The translations under genes were made by a program, and so were the position numbers. Below are positions 35,001 to 42,200 of a stretch of DNA of 42,376 bases, one piece after another. The notes below the pieces were generated by a model. The model was not told where the DNA came from, searched no databases, and saw only the letters and a list, made by a program, of their open reading frames with translations. The DNA is from an uncultured Eubacteriales bacterium (GTDB lineage Bacteria > Bacillota_I > Bacilli_A > RF39 > UBA660): positions 1 to 42,376 of the forward strand of contig ONQM01000025.1 in NCBI GenBank assembly GCA_900319955.1, in the 5' to 3' direction. Positions within the stretch are counted from its first letter, which is position 1; each line of letters opens with the position of its first letter.

Positions 35001-35656
35001 AATGAAATTTTGGTTTTACCATTGCCTGGCTTCCCAGATATTATTGTCATTTTTGAATTTATAATATTTTTGTAAATTAAATCTTTATCTTTTCTATATA
35101 TAAAGTCTAGCTCTAAAGGTGAATTAATTGAAAATTTATCATAACGTTCTATAAAAGTTTTAATATCACTAATTTGATTTGTATCTATTGGGATGTTTAA
35201 AAAGTCATATGCAAGCCCTTGATAATTTTCACAAATATCATGTGCCATTGAATCTATATCTATTAATGTTATTTTTATACCAGGTGCCAAATTTCTTAAT
35301 TTATTATCATCGCCTGGCTTTATATTTGTATTTGTATAAAAGCAAATAATTTCTTTTATTTGTTCTTTTTTTAGTCTTGTTTTTTTTTCATTACATGCAT
35401 CTTTAATATCTTTTTCTAGCTTTCCAACTGATTCTTTTTCTACTGTACCATACATTAATAAAGTGTATTTTTGATTTTCATCAACTGAATAAGAATCTGG
35501 AATACCTTTGGTTGTTTTATTTGTTCCTTCTTTACTTCCTAAGTCATGCATATTACTGAATTTGAATCTTTTAATACTATATTCTGAACAAAGACGTTGG
35601 TATTCTCCTGGTCCTAAACCTAATATAGCACTTTGAATTTCTAAAAATTTAGACAT
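32039..35656 (-). CDS. Large STAND-type NTPase with N-terminal nuclease-like domain, putative antiphage protein
   Basis: 1205 residues from MSKFLEIQSA; GGGAG precedes this ATG at 9-10 nt, and the upstream ATG at 35665 is too close to it. Residues 1-150 resemble a restriction-type fold with KTTKGIPDSYSV. The NTPase has Walker A G208-KPGNGKTK and Walker B FIDDINN (D262-D263), then ATVRDYLL (sensor-like) and a winged-helix part. Residues about 480-1150 are helical repeats that probably sense a ligand. The C-terminus has ESWSGSRIPIIEQKIEFI, which I recall as characteristic of this family. STAND ATPases with nuclease heads (Avs-like) cut DNA when they recognise phage proteins. Placement beside a restriction cassette supports defence. 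The gene is single and preceded by a leader terminator. Confidence 0.75.
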   Translation of the reverse strand: MSKFLEIQSAILGLGPGEYQRLCSEYSIKRFKFSNMHDLGSKEGTNKTTKGIPDSYSVDENQKYTLLMYGTVEKESVGKLEKDIKDACNEKKTRLKKEQIKEIICFYTNTNIKPGDDNKLRNLAPGIKITLIDIDSMAHDICENYQGLAYDFLNIPIDTNQISDIKTFIERYDKFSINSPLELDFIYRKDKDLIYKNIINSKMTIISGKPGNGKTKISLEILKELEQKDNYTPLCIRINGLNLYDDIKTSIKNDKKYIIFIDDINNLNGLNSIIDLIITNKNEEIKIVATVRDYLLDDVLNKLNACIEPNIYLLNKMEDSELIDILEKNYNVKNKNWQEKILKIANGNPRLAIMSFIAVRDGKIESLNSVYDVFKNYYDSIFKEKNISSHEIDILFYISLLSPISTSNEIVKKILSDLQIFDVNEFKKLRDMELIDYFNEDALKICDQNFANYLLCKYLIVDKTITISDLLKKLYPNFINKFINAINMINEQFYNEETLNYITAEINEVWNEETYNNDWKFVEYFHNVNPSKALLKIKNKIDSYTKEELPEEIKYNSNVYLNDGLLNLISDFKNTEYLKMSFELLLSYLEKKPGLYNEICKSLKDYWLVKELYPSFALEVEITSILYSKYKEEENSKMKDIYHILLEQSLLYCLELEFHISEQGKNARTINLITLKLQESENVFLFRKKLFDIVFQLCDENKCNYKILLNESIWFYGNDQIEILKNDVQYLDENYFINWKNISITQGKILYLLKLKCEKLKVNIPISLEKYKECPEFLIINIFEKYDYGKSNKELIQFLENKNKESYTKIFQTLNKVEKQNIKVDNWKIQSSLDILFKYLIAKDASLFKDIFKSYLYEDCPFVNGLFFIRDILDKDLLDAIIDNIIKSTTTKKYYLLTCILNNYHNKKYIFIVKDFIKNQNTTNKYTLSIESVIEYSKYNKGLLENYTKEILEQDEFGLYSCYTISFADEEYAEIVYNAFANKKLLEELYLKSVECHGDYEGNLGYLLCINNYDLLNKILEKDRYNHTGKIKNIIKKIWTHPKHNEIISYNYNKIIDSNLGYLRLHSLFESTTDENIKNNQIGWFKNKILESKNDKEKIYYLFYVIGEKDNSLKEELILFLLDNTNNIEIFKNVCLFSHSESWSGSRIPIIEQKIEFIQSLLTKIKGKDKLLYIEHINYLNERIDSYKQEIKRTQIEEYVDDFLN

Positions 35657-35673
35657 AATTACCATCTCCCAAC

Positions 35674-35702
35674 AAAAAAAGTATCATTCTATTGAATGAT
35701 AC
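35674..35702 (-). terminator. Intrinsic terminator in the leader of the STAND gene
   Basis: On the minus strand a perfect 9-bp stem GTATCATTC/GAATGATAC (35694-35702 with 35681-35689) with a 4-nt loop is followed by seven T (35680-35674). It ends about 18 nt before the start codon. TATAAT/TATACT boxes lie upstream at about 35709-35725. Either it attenuates the gene or it shields it from transcription entering from the IS side. Confidence 0.7.
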
Positions 35703-35759
35703 AAAAACTATTATAAGTATAACATATTTTTAAGAATTAGTCTTCATTCTCAATGATTT

Positions 35760-35869
35760 TTGTGAATAATTAGTAATAATGTCAGTACATTTGTAGTCGA
35801 ATAAATAGTAAAAATGTCAGTAAAATTACTGGCCATTTTTTTATGCAACAATTTATGAAAATGTCAGTA
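35760..35869 (+). repeat. Left-end triple transposase site, copy 2
   Basis: AATGTCAGTA at 35778-35787, 35813-35822 and 35860-35869, spaced 35 and 47 bp. The innermost copy lies in the transposase promoter spacer. Confidence 0.75.
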
Positions 35870-35903
35870 TTTTGATATAATTAGTCATCGTATCAATTGA
35901 TAC
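35853..35903 (+). promoter_or_regulatory. Transposase copy 2 promoter and leader palindrome
   Basis: TTATGA (35853-35858), a 17-nt spacer containing the third end motif, and TATAAT (35876-35881). A perfect 14-bp palindrome GTATCAATTGATAC (35890-35903) follows, just before the SD (35906-35913). Confidence 0.5.
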
Positions 35904-35921
35904 AGAAAGGAGATATTGCAC

Positions 35922-37283
35922 ATGAATAATAATGAATTAAAGAAATATAGTGCAATAAAAGATTTAGTCGATGGCAAAAAAAACATTGAAGAGGTAAAAT
36001 TTGAACTCAGTATGAGTGATAGACAAATTTATAGGCTAAAAAAGAAATTTAAGGAAGAAGGGAAAAAAGGATTCATTCATAAAGGTAGAGGAAAGAAAAG
36101 TAATAAAAAACTTGATAACAAAATATTAAAAGAATTAGAAAACCTATATTTGACAGAATATTATGATTACAGTATTGAAACATTTTACGAAGAAATTAAA
36201 AATAATTATAAAATTTCATATGATGCAATTTTAAAAGCATTTAAAAAGGATGATATAATATCACCCTATGCCCACCATGGCACATTAAAATTATATAAGG
36301 AAAATATGGAAAATGCAATTAAAGATAATAATCAAATTGATGAAGCTAAAGTAGAATTATATGAAACTAGAAAATTGGAAGATGAAAAAAAACATATAAG
36401 AAAATCAAGTAATTTATATGGCTTTGGTCAAGAAGTTCAGATGGATTCATGTTTTGATGTATGGTTTGGTGATATTGTATCAGCACTTCATCTTGCAATT
36501 GATAAAGGAACAAAGAAAGTTTTATCAGGTCAATTCGAATATGAAGAAATTAATGAAGGGTATTATATTATTCTTTATAATATGATTATTAATTATGGTA
36601 TTCCTGCAAAAATTAAAACTGATAATAGAAATTCTTTTTCAAATCAAGATAATGAAACTGATACTACTCAATTTGGTGTAATATGTCAGGACTTAGATAT
36701 AATTTTAACAACATCAAGCAATCCAACATCAAAAGCAAATGTTGAAAGAGAAAATGGAGTTTTTAAAAGAAGATTAAAAGCAGAACTAAGACACGAAAAT
36801 ATAACAAATATCAATGATGTTAACAATTATTTAAACGAAACTTTCATTCCAAAAATTAATGCTAAATTTTCTTTTATGATTAATCATAAAAATTACAAAA
36901 TGAGAAAAAACAATTACACAAATGAAGAATTAAATTTAATCATTTCTGAAAAATACAAAAGATTAATTGATAATGCTTCTGCAATTAGTTTTAAGGGAGA
37001 ATATTATGTGCCAGTCAATAATGATACTGGTGAAGTTGTAAGTTTTAAATTCAGAACCGAATGTACTGTTATTATTGCATATAATTTGGAATTATGGTGT
37101 AAGATTGAAAATACTTATTACAAATTAGTTAAAGTTGAAAAAAGAGATACTACCATGACTAAAGAAAATGAAAATACAACAACTCATTATACTTATACAC
37201 CACCAAAAGAACATTCATGGAGAACTAATATGATGCTAAAAAAAGAGTCTGAACTTAAAGATAAAGAAAAAGATAAAAAATAA
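35922..37283 (+). CDS. ISNCY-family DDE transposase, copy 2
   Basis: 453 residues from the ATG at 35922 (SD AAAGGAGA). It has the same plan as copy 1: an N-terminal helix-turn-helix (ELSMSDRQIYRLKKKF), the catalytic D in VQMDSCFDVWFGD, the second D in KTDNRNSF and the Glu in NVERENGVFKRRL. TTQFGV and LHLAIDKGTKKVL are also shared. The central domain is very similar to copy 1 and the ends of the protein are more diverged, as are the DNA end sites it should bind. The frame is intact. A Lys/Glu-rich tail closes the protein. Confidence 0.85.
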   Translation: MNNNELKKYSAIKDLVDGKKNIEEVKFELSMSDRQIYRLKKKFKEEGKKGFIHKGRGKKSNKKLDNKILKELENLYLTEYYDYSIETFYEEIKNNYKISYDAILKAFKKDDIISPYAHHGTLKLYKENMENAIKDNNQIDEAKVELYETRKLEDEKKHIRKSSNLYGFGQEVQMDSCFDVWFGDIVSALHLAIDKGTKKVLSGQFEYEEINEGYYIILYNMIINYGIPAKIKTDNRNSFSNQDNETDTTQFGVICQDLDIILTTSSNPTSKANVERENGVFKRRLKAELRHENITNINDVNNYLNETFIPKINAKFSFMINHKNYKMRKNNYTNEELNLIISEKYKRLIDNASAISFKGEYYVPVNNDTGEVVSFKFRTECTVIIAYNLELWCKIENTYYKLVKVEKRDTTMTKENENTTTHYTYTPPKEHSWRTNMMLKKESELKDKEKDKK

Positions 37284-37317
37284 AAGAGTTTATCGCAGTT
37301 AGATTTCCAAAAAAGAA

Positions 37318-37418
37318 GCATAAAAAATGGAGTATGAAATAAATCATACTTCTTTTTTGTATAATCATCATTTGATGCTCAGGTCACTCTCCAGTGTTGC
37401 CTTATCCTCCAAATGACA
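37318..37418 (-). ncRNA. Candidate IS-encoded structured small RNA, copy 2
   Basis: The counterpart of 9058-9166. A 7-bp outer stem (37410-37416 with 37368-37374) encloses 35 nt with the same GGCAAC-CTGG-GAG-GACC core. Inside is a hairpin CACT-GGAG-AGTG (37385-37396 on the plus strand). Relative to copy 1, five of seven outer pairs and one inner pair have changed on both sides and still pair. A near-consensus promoter lies directly upstream and a terminator downstream, giving an RNA of about 100 nt. Confidence 0.6.
37328..37359. terminator. Bidirectional terminator after transposase copy 2
   Basis: GAGTATGA (about 37330-37337) pairs with TCATACTTC (37344-37352), with TTTTTT after it on the plus strand and ATTTTTT on the minus strand. 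It serves both the transposase and the opposite-strand RNA. Confidence 0.75.
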
Positions 37419-37424
37419 TATATT

Positions 37425-37453
37425 ATTATATTCTAGCCATTTATAAATCTCAA
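37425..37453 (-). promoter_or_regulatory. Promoter of the copy 2 IS small RNA
   Basis: On the minus strand: TTGAGA (37448-37453), a 17-nt spacer and TATAAT (37425-37430, perfect). The expected start is at about 37418, directly before the outer stem. Confidence 0.7.
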
Positions 37454-37558
37454 CTGCCATTTTCATAAATTATTGACTAAACGTATTATATAAGCTACTG
37501 ACATTTTTATAAATTAATGACTGCCTTTTTTACTGACATTTTTACTAATTATTCACAA
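37452..37558 (-). repeat. Right-end triple transposase site, copy 2
   Basis: TACTGACATTTTTA at 37496 and 37531 (35 bp apart), and a weaker AACTGCCATTTTCAT at 37452. The pattern mirrors the left end (35 and 47 bp there, 35 and 44 bp here). Confidence 0.7.
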
Positions 37559-37630
37559 CTTAGTCAACACTATTTTATGCAATTTAATAAAAAATATCAC
37601 TAAATATTACTAATAACGATACATTTATTT

Positions 37631-37683
37631 ATAAAATAAAAACTATCGATACATTTGTATCGACAGTTGATTTCAAATGGAGC
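37631..37683 (+). repeat. Hairpin repeat, copy B
   Basis: The counterpart of 31426-31479. The hairpin is perfect here (TCGATAC 37646-37652 with GTATCGA 37657-37663) and extended by AACT/AGTT. The tail at 37667-37685 differs from the tRNA-Gly 3' end (42268-42286) at one base in 19. The rest of 37559-37850 shows a nested hairpin at about 37681-37718 and a TATAAT near 37787. Confidence 0.65.
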
Positions 37684-37850
37684 GGTTAAGCAACAGCTTA
37701 CGAACTATAACGCTCTCTTTCTAAAAATATTATATATGAAATCGTATTAAATTTCAATGGGAGTATGTTAATATTATTCAAAATATAGTATAATATTCTT
37801 GATATTTTTAATTTAAGGTGTAAAAAAATAGAAGAAAGGAGTTTAATAAA

Positions 37851-39455
37851 ATGAAAGATTCTTTTTTAAAATTAATATTAGATTTTATTAAAAGATATCC
37901 GCAAAAATATGAAGGAAAAATCGGATATACATTTGCAGGAAGTATATCGCTTAATTTATTAAGTTGTATTAGTGGTAATACAATAAATATGTATTCATTT
38001 AAAGATTTTAAATTAGAAAAAATTAAAACTTTAAAAGTAGATAATATTTTTAAAAACTTTTTCCGTCCGATATCGGATATAGATATTGAAGTATATCAAG
38101 AAGAAATATTTAAAACTGTTGATTATAAAAATAAAATTTTGAATATGAATTTTGAATTTGAGAATTATTCAAGTTGCTTTAACCAGAATATTGATAAAAT
38201 ATATCTTGACTTTTTTAATTCTAAAAGTGATTATATTTTTGAATTGAAAGTGAATAATATAAGCATTTGGATTGATGATTTTCGCTTAAATTATGGTTAT
38301 CGATTAAAAACACTTACAAATCTGCCTAATGAAAGATTTAACATTAATCATCCAAAATATAAATATACTATCAGTAAATATAGTCATGATATTGATTATT
38401 TATATAAGATTTTTATTAAATGCTTTGGAAAAGAAATGACTGGTAAATATATAAAAAAATCATTGCACAGTTTTTCTAATGATGTTGTAATGGCTCCTAG
38501 AGATTTAAAAATTAATAGTCTTTTAAAAAAGTTAGAAATGCTAAATATTTCCAAATGTTCTAAATCTTTTTTATATAATGTTGTAGAAACGTTTAAAATA
38601 GAAACATATAATACGCTTTTTTTTAATGAAAACATATTCTTATTAAATAGATTTAATGATGTTCAGACGATAGAGTTGATTAAATTAGGTAAAAGTAAAA
38701 ATAACAAATATAAGATAAAAGAAAATAATCAAATTTACTTACTAAAAACAAACGATTTTATAACTGAAAAAGAAACTATTAATTTAGTTAATGTCATAAA
38801 AAGAATAAATAAATTTTTACCAGAAAATACACAAAATTTGGAATTCTATGGTTATTCGAAAGAATTAAAAAAATCTTTCATTGCTTATAAATACATTATG
38901 GGTAAAAGTTTAAATGAATGTAATAATCAAGATTTATATTCTTTAGGTATTAATGCTGGTAGAATATTATCTAAATTTCATCAAATTCCTACTATTGGAT
39001 TAAAATTGAAAAATGAAAGTAAATTTTTAAATAAAATTAAAAAGTGTGCCGTTAAAGACAAAACAGGTGAAAACACTATACAAAGTATTATTAAGTTTAT
39101 TAAAAATAATAATTTTAAATTGGGTAAAAACAAGGTATTACTCCATAATGATTTGAATTTAGGGAATATTATTTTATCTAATAACAAAATAATATTTATA
39201 GATTTTGACAATTGTGTAAAAGGAGATTGGTTCATAGATTTTAAAAAGAAAATACGTAATAAAAATGATTTTTTTGAAGGATTGTTTAAAGGGTATTCTA
39301 AACATGAACCATCTTTTGATAAAAAAATTAATCTTATATTATTTTTATATGAATACTATTATATGAAGAATTTACCTGTTGAAATGACTAGAAGAAAAGT
39401 TGATATTTTAAAACGTCATAAAGAATTTTTAGATTATTTTTCAGATTTGTTATAG
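37851..39455 (+). CDS. Nucleotidyltransferase-like domain fused to an APH-type kinase
   Basis: 534 residues behind AAAGGAG. The N-terminal half (about 20-190) has a nucleotidyltransferase signature: FAGSISLNLL (G-S turn) and RPISDIDIEVY (the DxD metal site), with a candidate third acidic residue in IWIDDFRL. About 40 residues between the G-S turn and the DxD are an unusual insertion. The C-terminal half is an APH/choline-kinase fold. A Lys-bearing strand (QIYLLKTND) comes first. VLLHNDLNLGNII gives the catalytic HxDxxxxN and IIFIDFDN the metal-binding Asp. It could be a bifunctional drug- or sugar-modifying enzyme, or an AbiEii-like toxin with a kinase. The next gene follows by 42 nt. Confidence 0.7.
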   Translation: MKDSFLKLILDFIKRYPQKYEGKIGYTFAGSISLNLLSCISGNTINMYSFKDFKLEKIKTLKVDNIFKNFFRPISDIDIEVYQEEIFKTVDYKNKILNMNFEFENYSSCFNQNIDKIYLDFFNSKSDYIFELKVNNISIWIDDFRLNYGYRLKTLTNLPNERFNINHPKYKYTISKYSHDIDYLYKIFIKCFGKEMTGKYIKKSLHSFSNDVVMAPRDLKINSLLKKLEMLNISKCSKSFLYNVVETFKIETYNTLFFNENIFLLNRFNDVQTIELIKLGKSKNNKYKIKENNQIYLLKTNDFITEKETINLVNVIKRINKFLPENTQNLEFYGYSKELKKSFIAYKYIMGKSLNECNNQDLYSLGINAGRILSKFHQIPTIGLKLKNESKFLNKIKKCAVKDKTGENTIQSIIKFIKNNNFKLGKNKVLLHNDLNLGNIILSNNKIIFIDFDNCVKGDWFIDFKKKIRNKNDFFEGLFKGYSKHEPSFDKKINLILFLYEYYYMKNLPVEMTRRKVDILKRHKEFLDYFSDLL

Positions 39456-39497
39456 GTTAATTGTCGAGGTATTCATAATTAAAATGAGGTGATTATA

Positions 39498-39803
39498 GTG
39501 AAAATAATGACAATATGTGGAAGTTTAAAATTTCAAAAAGAAATGATGGAAATGGCTGAAAAAATGGCATTAGATGGTAATTGTGTTTTAACACCTACTT
39601 ACCCTGTATCTAATAATTTAAATATAACTGATAATCAATTGAATTATTTAAAGGAAGCCCATTTTAAGAGAATAGAGTTATCTGATATTATACTCGTAAT
39701 GAATGTAAATAATTACGTTGGAGAAAGTACAAGTTTAGAAATAGAGTATGCCACAAAACTTGGAAAGGAAATAATATATTATAGTGATTTAATTAAAAAT
39801 TGA
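39498..39803 (+). CDS. Nucleoside 2-deoxyribosyltransferase-like protein (DUF4406 type)
   Basis: About 101 residues from a GTG at 39498; GAGGTG (39486-39491) is its SD, which makes the in-frame GTG at 39489 unlikely. The fold is visible in MTICGSLKFQKEMMEMAEKM (nucleotide-binding loop), then ELSDIILVMNVNNYVGESTSLEIEYA (about 62-87, the conserved N-x-Y-x-G-E-S-T...E block) and LGKEI. Such small proteins cleave nucleosides or act in nucleotide-based signalling and defence. It is paired with the nucleotidyltransferase-kinase gene and shares its terminator. Confidence 0.75.
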   Translation: MKIMTICGSLKFQKEMMEMAEKMALDGNCVLTPTYPVSNNLNITDNQLNYLKEAHFKRIELSDIILVMNVNNYVGESTSLEIEYATKLGKEIIYYSDLIKN

Positions 39804-39826
39804 GTTGGAAAAATCCAACTTTTTAT
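39803..39826 (+). terminator. Terminator of the nucleotidyltransferase-kinase operon
   Basis: AGTTGGA (39803-39809), loop AAAA, TCCAACT (39814-39820), then TTTTT. It overlaps the stop codon. Confidence 0.8.
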
Positions 39827-39956
39827 TTGCAATAATACATCCCACTATTTTTATAAATTATATTAAATTAGGATATACATAACCCTAATAGTTTTAAAGG
39901 TAAAACTATTATTACAAACTTGTTTTGGGATTGATTTTGCAAGTGCGAAATAAGTT

Positions 39957-40010
39957 TGGTACCACTACAAACATATATTTTATATAGGTAAAATGTGTGT
40001 TGTGGTACCA
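39957..40010. other. Long imperfect inverted repeat, candidate recombinase attachment site
   Basis: TGGTACCAC (39957-39965) and GTGGTACCA (40002-40010), extended inward by ACA/TGT and AC/GT, around an AT-rich centre of about 22 bp. It lies 34 bp past the end of the serine recombinase gene. Size (about 54 bp) and symmetry fit an attP-type site; there is no T run to make it a terminator. Confidence 0.4.
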
Positions 40011-40024
40011 TCTTCTTATCCTGA

Positions 40025-40056
40025 TAAAAAAATACCATAATAATTATGGCATTTTT
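40025..40056 (-). terminator. Terminator at the end of the recombinase gene
   Basis: CCATAA (40035-40040) pairs with TTATGG (40044-40049) with a 3-nt loop and flanking A/T extension, followed by TTTTTTT on the minus strand. The recombinase stop codon is in the stem. Confidence 0.7.
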
Positions 40057-41812
40057 GGGATAAATAAGACTTCATCAACAAACTTATTATCTAGTATAAT
40101 TGCTCCAACTAATACACCTTGATTAGCTACTAGATTATTTATTATATCTTTGTGATCTTCATGAATATTATGATTATTATTTAAGTAATCTTCTACACTA
40201 ATTGAGTTATAGTTTTCATATAAAGTTAATAATGTATCCATATCTTTAATTTGTTTATATTCAAATCCTTTATAGTTTTCTCTTAAAGATAGCATTAAAT
40301 CATTTAAAAACTCATCAGCATTTTTATTAAAATATTGTTTCTCAAATTTAATGTTTGTTATTTCTATAAAATATTCTTCATCACGACTAATTTCTATTTG
40401 TCTTATAAATTTATGTAATATTAATTTTTTAGTTTCAGGATCTAACTTTAACCATTTTTGATAAATAGGTAATTCCTTATTCATTAAATAATTGTTTAAA
40501 TTAGTATTATTAAAAGAATCTATTAATTCTATTTTAATGTCTAGTGGTTCTTCATAATTTAATTCTTTTTTCTTTGCTTCAAGTTCTGTAATTTCATTTT
40601 TAATCATTTCATTTTTACGATTAATAGTTTCTACATCTAAACTACTAGAAAGATATAATTCAACTAATTTTTCTTCTTGTTGTTTTAGTTTTTGAATCGC
40701 TTTTTCTATATTCTCAAAATCTTTATTAGTATCTATTTTAGGTTTAATAATATTCTCTGGATTTTCAGTCATATAGATTATTAATTCATTTAATAATTTA
40801 GATAAAGTTCTTTCTAATCTATCACAACTATAATGTAATCCTTTACCAATACATTTTTTGTTCTTACAAACTAGAAAATAATAGTCTTGATAACCATCTT
40901 TAGTTTTCTTATGAGAAAAAGTAGAACTTAATATATTTCCACAATGAGGACATACAACTAAATTAGAAAATATATGAGTATGTTTTCCATAGTTCTCGTG
41001 ACAATTTCTTTTTATTTGTTTTCTAGATTTATTCCATATCTCTTTACTAATAATTGGTTCACAATAATTCTCAATTATTAATTGTTCTTCTTTTTTACGA
41101 TTATATTTACCAAATCTAAATGTACCAATATATATTTCATTATCTAATATTTTACACACTCTAGAATCAGACCATTTTCCTCGTTTTAAATATCTATTTT
41201 CATTTCTCATTTTTTCAGCTATTTGTCTATAAGAAATTCCATCAACTGACATATTAAATTAAATATATCTTTAACAACTTCTGCCTCAATAGGTTCTATT
41301 TCTAAATGTTTAGTTACTTTATCTCTTGTATAGCCATATGGTGGTTTATTAGGGTGTTTATGCTCAATAGCCATTTGTTCTAGTCCTCGTTTAGTTCTAG
41401 CACTTATTTCTTTTCTTTCTCTTTGTCCAAAGGCTAAATTAAGTCCAAACATCATTTCTCCATTAGCAGTAGATATATCAAATGGTTCAAGTGTTAATTC
41501 AATTCTTACATTGTATTTATCGCATTGATGTAGTAACCAATATCCATCATAACCATCTCTTGTTAATCTGTCTGTTTTAATAGCTAAAAGAATATCAATT
41601 TTACCATCTTCAATATCTTTTAATAATCTTTGCATTTCAGGTCGCATTAAGTTTTTACCAGAGTATCCAGCATCATTATATATTCCAACTATATTATAAT
41701 TATTTTTATCAGCATATTCTATTAACATACGAAGTTGTGAATCAATAGAATATCCATTATCTCTTTGTTCATCAGTTGATACTCTTACATATATAGCAAC
41801 TTTATTATACAT
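40044..41812 (-). pseudogene. Large serine recombinase, split by a 2-bp frameshift
   Basis: Two overlapping frames make one site-specific recombinase of about 585 residues. Part 1 (41812-41219) holds the resolvase domain: VAIYVRVSTDEQ with the catalytic S12, KTDRLTRDGYD, the LAFGQRERKEISARTKRG helix, and the start of the recombinase domain. Part 2 (41252-40044) continues it with ISYRQIAEKMRNEN, a zinc ribbon (CPHCG...CKNKKC) and a long coiled coil. The frames meet at about 41250-41255, where an extra AT (reading TTTAATATGTC) breaks the phase. The rest is undamaged. Such enzymes integrate and excise phages and conjugative elements. Confidence 0.8.
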
Positions 41813-41908
41813 ATTTAACCTCGTTTTCTATTAAATAAGTTCTTTCTTTAGTTTTTTATAATAGACTTCAAATTTATTAAAGTCAATTCCTTATTTAGGG
41901 AATGAATT

Positions 41909-42196
41909 CTAATAATTTGCTATATATGCTTTTAATTCATTTTTGTTAAAAGTTTGTTTTGTTTGATGATTTATAAAATTATTTCCTTTAATTCGATCTT
42001 CTGGATATTCGTAAAATTCAATTATTTTAGTTTTATAAAATAATAAATATCTTATAGGGATAATAGTTTCAATATTAGTAGGTTCAAGTACATTTATTTT
42101 GCCACTAGTTATTTGTATCTTATATGGATGAGTAGAACTAATTGCCTTTAGTGTCCTTTGACTTGGATTTAATTCTTGTAATAATTTTACTTTCAT
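41909..42196 (-). CDS. Small hypothetical protein next to tRNA-Gly
   Basis: About 95 residues from the ATG at 42196 (SD GGAGG at 42208-42212); the longer frame to 42277 runs through the tRNA terminator. Opening MKVKLLQELNPSQRTLKAIS; there is no membrane helix. Two beta-rich stretches (YKIQITSGKINVLEP, IIPIRYLLFYKTKIIEFYEY) suggest a small cytoplasmic fold, and the end is basic and polar. No family recognised. It lies between the recombinase and the tRNA, a usual place for accessory or excision genes. The stretch 41813-41908 holds nothing clear. Confidence 0.5.
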   Translation of the reverse strand: MKVKLLQELNPSQRTLKAISSTHPYKIQITSGKINVLEPTNIETIIPIRYLLFYKTKIIEFYEYPEDRIKGNNFINHQTKQTFNKNELKAYIANY

Positions 42197-42200
42197 AGAA

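Larger units (their letters stand above)
35760..37558 (+). mobile_element. ISNCY-type insertion sequence, copy 2 (about 1.8 kb)
   Basis: Bounded by a 28-bp terminal inverted repeat (35760-35787 and 37531-37558) with one mismatch. It has one intact transposase gene and, near the right end, a structured RNA unit on the opposite strand. It is related to the element at 7527-9270, but the ends read GTCAGTA where that one has GTTAC. It lies between the STAND gene and a nucleotidyltransferase-kinase gene. Confidence 0.85.

Noticed and set aside
32039-35656. Plus-strand frame at 33160-33429 within the STAND gene
   Set aside because: Hydrophobic low-complexity antisense frame with no SD.
37631-37683. 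Integron attC site
   Set aside because: The hairpin lacks the conserved attC core ends and no IntI-type tyrosine recombinase is present.
37681-37718. Nested hairpin (GAGCG...CGCTC around TAAGC...GCTTA) as a tRNA
   Set aside because: No anticodon or T-arm pattern; too short.
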